Assembly: GCA_947311485.1 (NCBI GenBank)
Contig: CAMZLM010000091.1
Span: forward strand, 1-33,238
From: an uncultured Paracoccaceae bacterium
GTDB taxonomy: Bacteria; Pseudomonadota; Alphaproteobacteria; Rhodobacterales; Rhodobacteraceae
Reading direction: 5' to 3'
DNA length: 33,238 nucleotides
The position numbers and the translations under genes are program-made. The notes below the pieces were generated by a model. That model was given only the letters and a program-made list of their open reading frames with translations, did not search any database and was not told the DNA's origin. This document shows positions 17,166 through 25,775 of the stretch, one piece after another; positions within the stretch are counted from its first letter, which is position 1, and every line of letters begins with the position of its first letter.

Positions 17166-18155
17166 ATGACTCTTGTGATCGAAAATCAAGCAATCGACCC
17201 GCCGGTTTTGCTCGCCCCTTTGGCGGGGATTACGGATTTGCCGTTTCGAAATCTGGTGGCCTCTTTTGGCGCGGGGTTGGTGGTCTCTGAAATGGTGGCC
17301 AGCCGCGAACTGGTTTACGCCAAGCATAAATCGGCAACGCAGGCCAAGGCCCGGGCGGAATTGGGGCTGGATGTGGAAAACACGGCCGTACAAATCGCGG
17401 GGACAGAAGCCGATCTGATGGCCCGTTGCGCGCAGATCTGTGCGGATAACGGCGCGCGGATGATTGATATCAACATGGGCTGTCCGGCGAAAAAGGTTAC
17501 CAATGGCTATTCGGGGTCTGCCTTGATGAAGGATCTGGACCATGCACTGCGCCTGATTGGTGCGGTGGTGGCGGCGGTGGATGTGCCGGTAACGTTGAAA
17601 ACCCGTTTGGGATGGGATGACGCCCTGCGCAATGCGCCCACACTTGCCAAACGCGCGGAAACGGCGGGGGTGCAAATGATTACAATCCACGGGCGCACGC
17701 GCTGTCAGTTTTACAAGGGCAGCGCCGACTGGCGGGCCATTCGCGCGGTCAAGGATGCGGTGAACGTACCGGTGATTGCCAATGGCGATATTACCGACAT
17801 TGGCCGCGCGCGCACAGCGCTGCAGCAATCGGGGGCCGATGGGGTGATGATCGGGCGCGGGGTGCAGGGCAGGCCGTGGCTGCTGGCACAAATCGGCGCG
17901 GCGCTCTATGGGAAACCGGCACCGGTGCCCCCCACCGGAAGCAAATTAATCAACATGATTTCAGATCATTACGAGTCAATGCTCACCTTCTATGGACCAG
18001 TTTTGGGCAATCGGGTCGCGCGCAAACATTTGGGGTGGTACATGGAACAAATGCAAACCCCGCCGGATCTGCGCAAGACGATTTTGACCCAAAAAGACAG
18101 CAAACAAGTCCTTGCCTTATTACAACAGCTCCCCCGTACGGAGGTTGCCGCGTGA
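17166..18155 (+). CDS. dusB: tRNA-dihydrouridine synthase (NifR3/DusB)
   Basis: This 329-residue flavoprotein reduces uridine to dihydrouridine in tRNA D-loops. The TIM-barrel FMN motifs are APLAGITDLPFR at the N-terminus, INMGCPAKKVTNGYSGSALMKD with the catalytic cysteine, TIHGRTRCQFYKG, and IANGDI followed by GVMIGRGVQGRPW. The gene was first named nifR3 in Rhodobacter capsulatus because it precedes ntrB and ntrC in one operon, and the same order is seen here. Its stop overlaps the ntrB start by one base (TGATG). In alphaproteobacteria its promoter commonly drives the nitrogen regulators behind it; that is inference for this strain. Confidence 0.95.
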   Translation: MTLVIENQAIDPPVLLAPLAGITDLPFRNLVASFGAGLVVSEMVASRELVYAKHKSATQAKARAELGLDVENTAVQIAGTEADLMARCAQICADNGARMIDINMGCPAKKVTNGYSGSALMKDLDHALRLIGAVVAAVDVPVTLKTRLGWDDALRNAPTLAKRAETAGVQMITIHGRTRCQFYKGSADWRAIRAVKDAVNVPVIANGDITDIGRARTALQQSGADGVMIGRGVQGRPWLLAQIGAALYGKPAPVPPTGSKLINMISDHYESMLTFYGPVLGNRVARKHLGWYMEQMQTPPDLRKTILTQKDSKQVLALLQQLPRTEVAA

Positions 18156-19228
18156 TGGTTGATTACGAATCCATCTGGAATATCCTGCCGTTTCCGGCCT
18201 TTGTGATTGATGATCGGGACTATTTCATCGATGCCAACGGGGCCGGTGAACAGTTGGTGCAAACCTCGCGCAAGCAAATGCGCAAGCGGTGCATTTCCGA
18301 TATTTTCGGGACCGGATCGGTGATTGCCGACACGGCGAACACGGCGCGACACAATCACGGCTCCTTGATGCAATACAATGTGGATGTGGCGCTGCTCGAT
18401 CAACCCAGCCAGAGCTGTAACGTACATGTGGGGGTGATGGGGCGCGACAGCAACACGTTGCTGTTGATCATTCAACCCACCGGCGTGGCCCAGAAAATGA
18501 GCCGCTCGCTCACCCATATGGCGGCGGCGCGTTCGGTGGCGGCGATGGCGGCGATGCTGGCGCATGAAATCCGCAACCCGTTGGCGGGGATTTCCGGCGC
18601 GGCGCAATTGCTGGGTATGACGGTGGGCGAGGAAGATCGGGAACTGACCGAAATGATTACCTCTGAAACGCGGCGTATTGGGGAATTGGTGGATCGGGTG
18701 GAACATGTGGGCGATCAGCGCGAAGTGACGCGTAAACCGGTCAATATCCACGATGTTCTGGACCGCGCCCACCGCGCGGCCAAGGCCGGTTTTGCGGCAC
18801 ATGTAACGTTTAGCGTCGAATATGACCCGTCTTTGCCCGATGTGGCAGGGGATAGCGATCAATTGTTGCAAGTGTTTCAAAACCTGTTGAAAAACGCTGC
18901 GGAATCCGTGAGTGGTGCCAAAGGAGCGATCAAAATCCGCACTTCGTATAATTCCGGTGTGAAACTGGCGATGGCGGGAACCCATACGGAAAACCTGCCG
19001 TTGCAAATCGAAATTATCGACAACGGGGCCGGCATACCCGACAGCTTGATTGCGGATATTTTCGACCCGTTTGTCACCAGCAAAGCCAACGGCAGCGGGC
19101 TTGGCCTGCCGCTGGTATCCAAAATAATTGCCGCCCATGGCGGACTGATTGAATGCGCCAGCACTCCGGCGCGCACCGAATTTTGTGTGCGCCTGCCGGT
19201 CTGGCGCCCCGAAATGGAGAAACCCTGA
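18155..19228 (+). CDS. ntrB: Nitrogen regulation sensor kinase NtrB
   Basis: This 357-residue cytosolic histidine kinase phosphorylates NtrC when nitrogen is limiting and is normally controlled by PII proteins. An N-terminal PAS-like domain starts at ESIWNILPFPAFVID. The phosphoacceptor H137 lies in MLAHEIRNPLAGI, and the ATPase domain shows DNGAGIP and GSGLGLPLVSKIIAAHGG. There are no membrane segments, as expected for NtrB. The start at 18155 overlaps the dusB stop and follows GGAGG. The track's start at 17876 lies deep within dusB and is rejected. The stop overlaps the ntrC start (TGATG), so the pair is translationally coupled. Confidence 0.94.
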   Translation: MVDYESIWNILPFPAFVIDDRDYFIDANGAGEQLVQTSRKQMRKRCISDIFGTGSVIADTANTARHNHGSLMQYNVDVALLDQPSQSCNVHVGVMGRDSNTLLLIIQPTGVAQKMSRSLTHMAAARSVAAMAAMLAHEIRNPLAGISGAAQLLGMTVGEEDRELTEMITSETRRIGELVDRVEHVGDQREVTRKPVNIHDVLDRAHRAAKAGFAAHVTFSVEYDPSLPDVAGDSDQLLQVFQNLLKNAAESVSGAKGAIKIRTSYNSGVKLAMAGTHTENLPLQIEIIDNGAGIPDSLIADIFDPFVTSKANGSGLGLPLVSKIIAAHGGLIECASTPARTEFCVRLPVWRPEMEKP

Positions 19229-20601
19229 TGCACGGGACTGTTCTTGTTGCCGATGACGACCGCACCATTCGCACGGTTTTAACCCAGGCCCTGACCCGCG
19301 CCGGATGTCGTGTGCGGGCGACATCCAACACCACAACCCTGTGGCGCTGGATTGAGGAAGGCGAGGGCGATGCGGTGATTTCGGATGTGATGATGCCGGA
19401 CGGCAACGGGCTTGACCTGTTACCGGCCATTGTACGCAAACGTCCCGATTTGCCGGTGATCGTGATTTCGGCGCAAAATACGGTGATTACCGCGATCAAG
19501 GCCTCCGAAGCAGGGGCCTATGATTATCTGCCCAAACCCTTTGATCTGCGCGAATTGCTGTCCAAGGTGAACAAGGCCCTGACCCGCACCGAGCCGCCCA
19601 AACCGGATGCGGAGTCGCAGGACACACAATCGGGCCTGCCCTTGATCGGGGGGTCTGCGGCCATGCAAGAGGTCTATCGCATTGTGGCGCGGGTGTTGAA
19701 CACGGATTTGAACGTCCTGATTCTGGGCGAGAGCGGCACGGGAAAAAACCTGCTGGCCAATGCCCTGCACAAGCTGGGCGGACGATCCCGGCGTGATTTT
19801 ATCACGCTGAATGCCGCCACGACGTCGGGCGAGGAAATCGACCGGATTTTATTGGGGGATGATCACGGCAACGGCGGCACGGTGTATCTGGACGAGATTG
19901 GCGAAATGTCCAGCAGCTGCCAATTGAAACTGCTCGGCCATTTGCAGGACCCGATCGTGCAGGCGCGGAATTTCCGGTTTGTTTCGTCTTCCAGCCAACC
20001 GTTGGCGGTGCTGGTTGACGAAGGCGTGTTCCGCGAGGATTTGTATTATCGGTTGAATGTGATGCCGATCAACCTGCCACCGTTGCGCGAACGGATTAAC
20101 GATGTGGCCGACCTGACCCGCCATTTTTTGCAATCGCACGCGGTGTCCGGTTTGGGCAATAAAACCATCTCTCCCGATGCGCTCGATAAAATGCGTCAAT
20201 CCATGTGGCCCGGCAATGTGCGTGCGCTCGAGAATTTTGTTCGCCAATTGGTGGTTCTGTGCCCTGAGGATGAAATCAATGCGGATTTTGTTGTGGCGCA
20301 ACTGGCGCAACTGCCGTCCGAGAAGATCAAGCCACAGGCCGGAAGCGGACAAAACCTGTCGGCCAGTGTGGGGGAACATATCGAGCGGTATTTTAATCAA
20401 CACGGTGATTCCCTGCCACCGCCCGGCCTGTACAACCGGGTGATACGGGAGGTCGAACTCCCGCTGATCGCGCTGACGCTGTCTGCGACACGCGGAAATC
20501 AGATAAAAGCCGCCGAATTATTGGGCATAAACCGGAATACCCTGCGCAAAAAGATTCAAGAACTGGATATTGTGGTGACACGCGGTAAAAGAATGATGTA
20601 A
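19228..20601 (+). CDS. ntrC: Nitrogen response regulator NtrC lacking the GAFTGA loop
   Basis: This 457-residue regulator has a receiver domain with phosphoacceptor D53 (ISDVMMPDG), a central AAA+ domain and a C-terminal Fis-type helix-turn-helix (NQIKAAELLGINRNTLRKK). The AAA+ domain is unusual. The GAFTGA loop that contacts sigma-54 in ordinary enhancer-binding proteins is absent: ILLGDDHGNGGTVYLDE runs straight to Walker B (D222, E223). Walker A is GESGTGKN with asparagine instead of Thr/Ser at position 174. Rhodobacter capsulatus NtrC is known to lack GAFTGA and to activate the housekeeping sigma-70 polymerase, so the same mode is inferred here. The start at 19228 is coupled to ntrB; the track's 19153 start is too far upstream. 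Confidence 0.93.
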   Translation: MHGTVLVADDDRTIRTVLTQALTRAGCRVRATSNTTTLWRWIEEGEGDAVISDVMMPDGNGLDLLPAIVRKRPDLPVIVISAQNTVITAIKASEAGAYDYLPKPFDLRELLSKVNKALTRTEPPKPDAESQDTQSGLPLIGGSAAMQEVYRIVARVLNTDLNVLILGESGTGKNLLANALHKLGGRSRRDFITLNAATTSGEEIDRILLGDDHGNGGTVYLDEIGEMSSSCQLKLLGHLQDPIVQARNFRFVSSSSQPLAVLVDEGVFREDLYYRLNVMPINLPPLRERINDVADLTRHFLQSHAVSGLGNKTISPDALDKMRQSMWPGNVRALENFVRQLVVLCPEDEINADFVVAQLAQLPSEKIKPQAGSGQNLSASVGEHIERYFNQHGDSLPPPGLYNRVIREVELPLIALTLSATRGNQIKAAELLGINRNTLRKKIQELDIVVTRGKRMM

Positions 20602-20642
20602 ACCTGCCACATAATCCGGTGTAATCGGTCAAGGTAGGTTTA
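20599..20642 (+). promoter_or_regulatory. Hairpin pairing the ntrC stop with the ntrY ribosome binding site
   Basis: TAAACCTGCC (20599-20608) can pair with GGTAGGTTTA (20633-20642) over 10 positions in RNA, with one G-U wobble and a 24-nt loop. The 5' arm starts at the ntrC stop codon and the 3' arm contains the AGGTAGG ribosome binding site of the GTG-initiated ntrY. Ribosomes finishing ntrC would open it, so it could couple ntrY translation to ntrC. There is no T run, so termination is less likely. Confidence 0.5.
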
Positions 20643-20645
20643 TTT

Positions 20646-22907
20646 GTGCAACAGTCCAAGGTGAAAGTAGTCTGGCGACAGTTAAACCTGTGGCGGAAAA
20701 GTCGCCGGGCGCAGAGCTTCTTTGCCATGGTGATGGCGTTGATTGCGCCGGTGCTGGTTTTTGCAAACTACTATGTTTTGCGGCCATCGAGCGGCGGGGT
20801 TTCCAATGATCTGCTGCGATTGGTTCTCCTGTTTGATTTGATTTACATGCTGGTGCTGGCGGCGCTGGTGGCGCAAAAGGTCATGCGGATCATCAACGCC
20901 CGCAACGCCAAAACCGCCGGATCGCGGCTGCATTTGCGGCTGAGCGGGGTGTTTTCAATCGTGGCGCTGGTGCCAACCATTGTGGTGGCGGTGATTTCCA
21001 CGATTTTGCTGAACTTCGGCTTTGAAAACTGGTTTTCGACGCGGGTGCAAAATGTGGTTGGCAACTCTCTGGCGGCGGCGCAGGCCTATGAATTTGAAAA
21101 ACGCAATGACCTGAGCAACGACGCCCGTTTGTTGGCGCAGTTTTTGGAACAACAACACCGAATTGCCCCGAATGCTGGCGATGCCGAGCTGCGAACTGCC
21201 CTGACGCTGGGCCAAAAACGCATTCAGCGCGGGTTGAAAGAGGCCTTTGTCATTGATGGCGGTGCCCGGTTACGTGCCCGCGGCGAACGAAGCTATCTGT
21301 TTGATTTTGAAGAACCGTCACCGGATGAATTGGCCCGTGCCGAGGCCAAAGAACTGGTGATTATCGAGGATTGGGACAACAACGAATTCCGCGCGCTGTT
21401 GCGGTTGAACGGGTTTGTCGATCGCTATGTCTATATTTCGCGCAAGGTAGACGGAAAAATCCTCAGCTTGCTGGATGAAACCAAAGAAACCGTGGCCGTG
21501 TACAACCAGATGGAGCGCGAACGCGACAAGTTGTTGTTTGATTTGGCGTTGATTTATCTGGGCTTTGCGCTGGTGGTGATTTTGGCGGCGATCTGGCTGG
21601 GATTGTGGTTTGCCGAACGGCTGGCGCGTCCCATGGGCCGGTTGGCGGGGGCGGTGCAACGGGTCGGGGCCGGCGATCTGGGCGTGAAGGTGCGCGAAGA
21701 GGAGGGCGACGATGAAATCGCCATGCTGGGGCGGGTGTTCAACCGCATGAGCCAACAGGTGAAACGCCAGCATGATGACCTGCGCGAGGCCAACGCCCGC
21801 ACCGAACGCCGGCGCCGGTTGTTTGACAGCGTGCTGTCCGGGGTGACGGCCGGTGTGGTCGGCCTGACGCCGGAGGGCCGCATCGAGGTGATGAATTCGG
21901 CCGCGTCGCGGTTGCTCAACCTGCAACGGGATGATGACATCGATCTGGAGTTGACCGAAGCCGTGCCGGAGTTTGCCGAACTGTTCAACAAATTGAACGA
22001 AACCGGAGCCAAATTCACCCAAAAGGAAATCCGCCTGACCCGTGCCGGCAGTCCGGAAATCTTGCTGGTGCGGATTGCGATGCGGCTGTCGGAAACCGGC
22101 CTGCTTGAGGGCTATGTCGTGACCTTTGACGATGTCACCGATCTGGTATCGGCGCAACGGATGGCGGCCTGGGGGGATGTGGCGCGCCGGATTGCCCATG
22201 AGATCAAAAATCCACTGACACCGATTCAGCTGTCGGCCGAACGGATGCGGCGCAAATTCGCGCCTTTGGTCGGGGATCAGGCCGAAACGCTCGAGCAATA
22301 TTCGGACGTGATCATCCGGCAAACCAATGATCTGCGCCGGATTGTGGACGAATTTTCAAAATTCGCCCGCATGCCGGAACCGGAACGCCGGATGCATGAC
22401 CTTAGTAAACTGATCAGTGACGCCGTGGTTTTGCAGCAGGATGCGCTGGCCCCGACAGTGATCACGCTGGACAATCAATGCGATCCGATTATGGCCGACA
22501 TTGATGCCACCATGATCAATCAGGCGCTAACAAACCTGATCAAGAACGCCGGAGAAGCCATTGATACCTACAGAAAAAATAATGACAATCCGGAATTTGA
22601 AGGCCGCATATTTGTGCAGGTGAATTCCGGAAATGTCAGCACCGAAATTCTGATTCAGGACAACGGCATCGGCCTGCCGGTGGAAAACAGATCGCGGTTG
22701 TTTGAACCCTATGTGACCCATCGCGAAAACGGCACCGGTCTTGGCTTGCCGATTGTGAAGAAAATTATCGAAGAGCACGGCGGCTCGCTCGAGCTGCTGG
22801 ATGCACCGGTATTTGACGGGGCAACCCGATGCGGGGCCATGGCAAGGATCGTTTTGCCATTTGCCAGTGAACAGAGTACAGTAATCGAAAAAGGTAAAGT
22901 GGCATAA
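20646..22907 (+). CDS. ntrY: Membrane sensor histidine kinase NtrY
   Basis: This 753-residue sensor kinase is the partner of NtrX. The N-terminal part holds about four membrane helices (FFAMVMALIAPVLVFANYY, LVLLFDLIYMLVLAALVA, GVFSIVALVPTIVVAVIS and ALIYLGFALVVILAAIWLGLW) with a periplasmic domain before the last. A HAMP linker, a PAS domain, a HisKA domain (H518 in RRIAHEIKNPLTPIQLS) and an ATPase domain (DNGIGLP, GTGLGLPIVKKIIEEHGG) follow. NtrYX senses nitrogen or redox state in alphaproteobacteria, and its signal is not fixed by sequence. The start codon is GTG at 20646, with AAGGTAGG as ribosome binding site inside a predicted hairpin. Confidence 0.94.
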   Translation: MQQSKVKVVWRQLNLWRKSRRAQSFFAMVMALIAPVLVFANYYVLRPSSGGVSNDLLRLVLLFDLIYMLVLAALVAQKVMRIINARNAKTAGSRLHLRLSGVFSIVALVPTIVVAVISTILLNFGFENWFSTRVQNVVGNSLAAAQAYEFEKRNDLSNDARLLAQFLEQQHRIAPNAGDAELRTALTLGQKRIQRGLKEAFVIDGGARLRARGERSYLFDFEEPSPDELARAEAKELVIIEDWDNNEFRALLRLNGFVDRYVYISRKVDGKILSLLDETKETVAVYNQMERERDKLLFDLALIYLGFALVVILAAIWLGLWFAERLARPMGRLAGAVQRVGAGDLGVKVREEEGDDEIAMLGRVFNRMSQQVKRQHDDLREANARTERRRRLFDSVLSGVTAGVVGLTPEGRIEVMNSAASRLLNLQRDDDIDLELTEAVPEFAELFNKLNETGAKFTQKEIRLTRAGSPEILLVRIAMRLSETGLLEGYVVTFDDVTDLVSAQRMAAWGDVARRIAHEIKNPLTPIQLSAERMRRKFAPLVGDQAETLEQYSDVIIRQTNDLRRIVDEFSKFARMPEPERRMHDLSKLISDAVVLQQDALAPTVITLDNQCDPIMADIDATMINQALTNLIKNAGEAIDTYRKNNDNPEFEGRIFVQVNSGNVSTEILIQDNGIGLPVENRSRLFEPYVTHRENGTGLGLPIVKKIIEEHGGSLELLDAPVFDGATRCGAMARIVLPFASEQSTVIEKGKVA

Positions 22908-22931
22908 AATGTCACTGAAGGAGCGGTAAAG

Positions 22932-24332
22932 ATGGGCGATATTTTAGTCGTAGATGACGAAAAAGACATTCGGGAACTGGTGTCGGATATTTTGGTGGAC
23001 GAGGGCTACACAACCCGCAAAGCCGCCAATTCGGACGAGGCATTCAAGGAAATCAATTCGGATCCGCCGGATCTGATCATTCTGGATATCTGGCTCAAGG
23101 ATAGCCGGCTGGACGGGATTGAAATCCTGAAAAACGTGCGCCGCGACAATCCCGATATTCCGGTGGTGATTATTTCCGGCCACGGCAATATCGAAATCGC
23201 CGTGGCGGCGGTGAAACAGGGCGCGTATGATTTCATCGAAAAGCCGTTCAATATCGATCAGCTGATGGTGGTCATTGCGCGGGGGATGGAGACCTCGCGC
23301 CTGCGGCGTGAAAATGCCACGCTCAAGGTGCGGGATGTGACGTCTTCGGTGATGATCGGACAATCGCCGGCCTTTCGCAATTTGGTTGCCCAGCTTGACA
23401 AAGTAACCCGCACCAACGGGCGCATTATGCTAACCGGCCCTTCTGGTGCCGGCAAAGAGGTCGCCGCGCGTTATATCCATTCCAAATCCAACCGTGCCAA
23501 TGCGCCGTTCATTTCGGTAAATTCGGCCACCATCGATCCCGAGCGCATGGAAGAGGTGCTGTTTGGCCGTGAAGGCACCGAACGGGGCTATGAACCGGGG
23601 TTGCTGGAACAGGCGCATGGCGGCATTGTTTTCTTTGACGAAGTTGCCGATATGCCGATTGTCACCCAATCCAAAATCCTGCGCGTGCTGGTCGAACAAC
23701 AATTCACCCGTGTGGGCGGTTCGGACAAAGTGCGCGTCGATATCCGCGTTATTTCCGCCACCAATCGCGATCTGATGGCCGAAATTGCCGCAGGACGGTT
23801 CCGCGAAGAGCTGTACCACCGGCTGAACGTGGTGCCGATCAACGTGCCGTCGCTTGAAACACGGCGCGAGGATATCCCCCTGATTGCCAGTCATTTCATA
23901 CAGGAATTCAACCGCGATCAGGGCCTACCTTTGCGTGAACTGACCGAGGAAACTTCGGCGCTGTTGCAAACCATGTCCTGGCCCGGAAACGTACGCCAGT
24001 TGCGCAATGTGATCGAGCGGGTGTTGATCCTCGGCCCGGAAGGCGGCCCGATCGAGGTCAAGGAAATTCCCGGCAATGACGAGGCCGCCACCGGTTCGGG
24101 CGGGCTGTCCAATACCTATGCCACCCTGCCGCTGCGCGAGGCGCGCGAAATGTTTGAACGGGAATATCTGATGGCCCAGATCAACCGGTTTGGCGGCAAT
24201 ATTTCCCGCACCGCCAGTTTTGTCGGCATGGAGCGTTCGGCCCTGCACCGCAAGTTGAAAACGCTCAATGTGGTGACGACAAACCGGGCGGGAACGCGGG
24301 TTGCCCAAATCGAAGACCAGCCGGAAGAATAG
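22932..24332 (+). CDS. ntrX: Response regulator NtrX
   Basis: This 466-residue regulator has a receiver domain with D52 (IILDIWLKDS), an AAA+ domain and a Fis-type C-terminal helix-turn-helix (NISRTASFVGMERSALHRKLKTL). The AAA+ domain keeps FFDEVADMP as Walker B, but Walker A reads GPSGAGKE, with glutamate where Thr/Ser is usual. The GAFTGA loop is replaced by GREGTERGYEPGLLEQA, as is common in alphaproteobacterial NtrX. It may therefore act without sigma-54. An AAGGAG ribosome binding site precedes the ATG, 24 nt after ntrY. The gene pair with ntrY and the position upstream of trkA are typical of the group. Confidence 0.94.
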   Translation: MGDILVVDDEKDIRELVSDILVDEGYTTRKAANSDEAFKEINSDPPDLIILDIWLKDSRLDGIEILKNVRRDNPDIPVVIISGHGNIEIAVAAVKQGAYDFIEKPFNIDQLMVVIARGMETSRLRRENATLKVRDVTSSVMIGQSPAFRNLVAQLDKVTRTNGRIMLTGPSGAGKEVAARYIHSKSNRANAPFISVNSATIDPERMEEVLFGREGTERGYEPGLLEQAHGGIVFFDEVADMPIVTQSKILRVLVEQQFTRVGGSDKVRVDIRVISATNRDLMAEIAAGRFREELYHRLNVVPINVPSLETRREDIPLIASHFIQEFNRDQGLPLRELTEETSALLQTMSWPGNVRQLRNVIERVLILGPEGGPIEVKEIPGNDEAATGSGGLSNTYATLPLREAREMFEREYLMAQINRFGGNISRTASFVGMERSALHRKLKTLNVVTTNRAGTRVAQIEDQPEE

Positions 24333-24341
24333 GGGGCACCA

Positions 24342-25718
24342 ATGAAAGTAATCGTATGCGGGGCAGGGCAGGTGGGCTGGCAAATTGCCCGTCATCTGGC
24401 GGCCGAAGACAATGACGTTACCATTGTTGATAAAAACGAAGCGCTGGTAAATCAGGCCACGGATACGCTGGACGTGGGCGGGATTACCGGATTTGCCTCC
24501 TATCCGGATGTGCTGGAAAAGGCCGGTGCACGGGATGCGGATATGATCATCGCCGCAACCTATCTGGACGAAGTCAACATGGTCACCTGTCAGGTGGCGC
24601 ATTCGGTGTTTGGTGTGCCGCGCAAGGTGGCGCGTTTGCGGGCGCAATCCTATCTGGATCCGGCCTATTCCGATTTGTTTCAACGCAATCACCTGCCGAT
24701 CGATGTGATTATTTCACCGGAACTGGAGGTCGCCGCCGCCGCCCTGCGCCAGCTGGCCGCCCCCGCGACCTTTGACAGCGAGCCGTTTTTGCAAGGCGGG
24801 CTGGAAATGGTCGGTATTATTCTACAAGAGGACTGCGCCGTTCTGAACACGCCCTTGCGCCAGTTGTCCGAACTTTTCCCGACCCTGCGGGCCATTGTCA
24901 GCGGTATTCGGCGCAATGGTAACCTGTTTAGCGCCTCCCCCGATGATCAGCTTTTTATCGGGGATCAGGTGTTTTTATTCACCCACAAAGAAGACCTGAA
25001 ACGCTCGCTCGAAATCTTTGGCAAAGCCAATAAAAAACGCGAACGGGTGATTATTATCGGGGGCGGCAATGTGGGGCTGGCCGTGGCGCAGAACCTCGAA
25101 AATCAGAGCGAACGCATTCGGGCCAAGTTGATCGAACGCGACCGCAGCCGCGCGGAAACCGCGGCAGAAGCCCTTGAACGCACGATTGTTTTGCATGGCG
25201 ACGGGCTGGATATGGACTTGCTGGAAGAGGCCAACCTGAAAACCGCCGATGCGGTTCTGGCGGTGACCGATGACGATAAAACCAACCTTTTGGTGGCCAC
25301 ACGGGTCAAGGCGGCGGGCTGTCCCTCTGCGATTGCGCTGGTGAATGATCCGACGCTGTCTTCCTTGCTGGAACCGTTGAACATCGACGCATTCATCCAG
25401 CCACGCGCCACGACAGTTTCCTCTATCCTGCGCCATATTCGCCATGGCCGCGTGCGTCAGGTTTATTCCATTGGCGACGCCGAAGCCGAGGTGATCGAGG
25501 TGCAGGTCATGGCGTCTTCGTCCATTTCCGGCCAGAAAATCCGCAACATCGATTTCCCCGAGGGGGCGATGGTCGCCGCAGTGCAGTCGGGCGATAAAAT
25601 CGTCCGGCCCAACGGGGATACGGTGCTGAATGACGGTGATTTCGCGGTGATTTTCTCGTTGGTGGCCGATGTGCCAGAGGTCGAGCGCCTGTTTCAGGTC
25701 AGCATCGACTATTTCTAG
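24342..25718 (+). CDS. trkA: Trk potassium uptake regulatory subunit TrkA
   Basis: This 458-residue cytosolic subunit gates the TrkH potassium channel in response to bound nucleotides. Two tandem RCK/KTN units are visible. The first begins MKVIVCGAGQVGWQIARHL with a Rossmann GxGxxG and acidic VDKN. The second begins near residue 232 with VIIIGGGNVGLAVAQNLE. Each is followed by a TrkA-C-type domain (QKIRNIDFPEGAMVAAV in the second). It lies 9 nt behind ntrX and 57 nt before trkH. The placement between nitrogen regulators and hfq is conserved in many alphaproteobacteria. Length and motifs are normal. Confidence 0.96.
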   Translation: MKVIVCGAGQVGWQIARHLAAEDNDVTIVDKNEALVNQATDTLDVGGITGFASYPDVLEKAGARDADMIIAATYLDEVNMVTCQVAHSVFGVPRKVARLRAQSYLDPAYSDLFQRNHLPIDVIISPELEVAAAALRQLAAPATFDSEPFLQGGLEMVGIILQEDCAVLNTPLRQLSELFPTLRAIVSGIRRNGNLFSASPDDQLFIGDQVFLFTHKEDLKRSLEIFGKANKKRERVIIIGGGNVGLAVAQNLENQSERIRAKLIERDRSRAETAAEALERTIVLHGDGLDMDLLEEANLKTADAVLAVTDDDKTNLLVATRVKAAGCPSAIALVNDPTLSSLLEPLNIDAFIQPRATTVSSILRHIRHGRVRQVYSIGDAEAEVIEVQVMASSSISGQKIRNIDFPEGAMVAAVQSGDKIVRPNGDTVLNDGDFAVIFSLVADVPEVERLFQVSIDYF

Positions 25719-25775
25719 GGTAGGGAAAACCATGGTGTCAGCGATGTTCCTTGCCCGGCAAATCGGAGGTGTGCG

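Noticed and set aside
17990-19336. 448-aa minus-strand ORF opposite ntrB
   Set aside because: It overlaps the well-supported ntrB gene and the composition is that of a shadow frame.
25751-25761. Palindrome TTGCCCGGCAA between trkA and trkH as an operator
   Set aside because: It is a single short palindrome in GC-rich DNA with no partner site or promoter; chance is likely.
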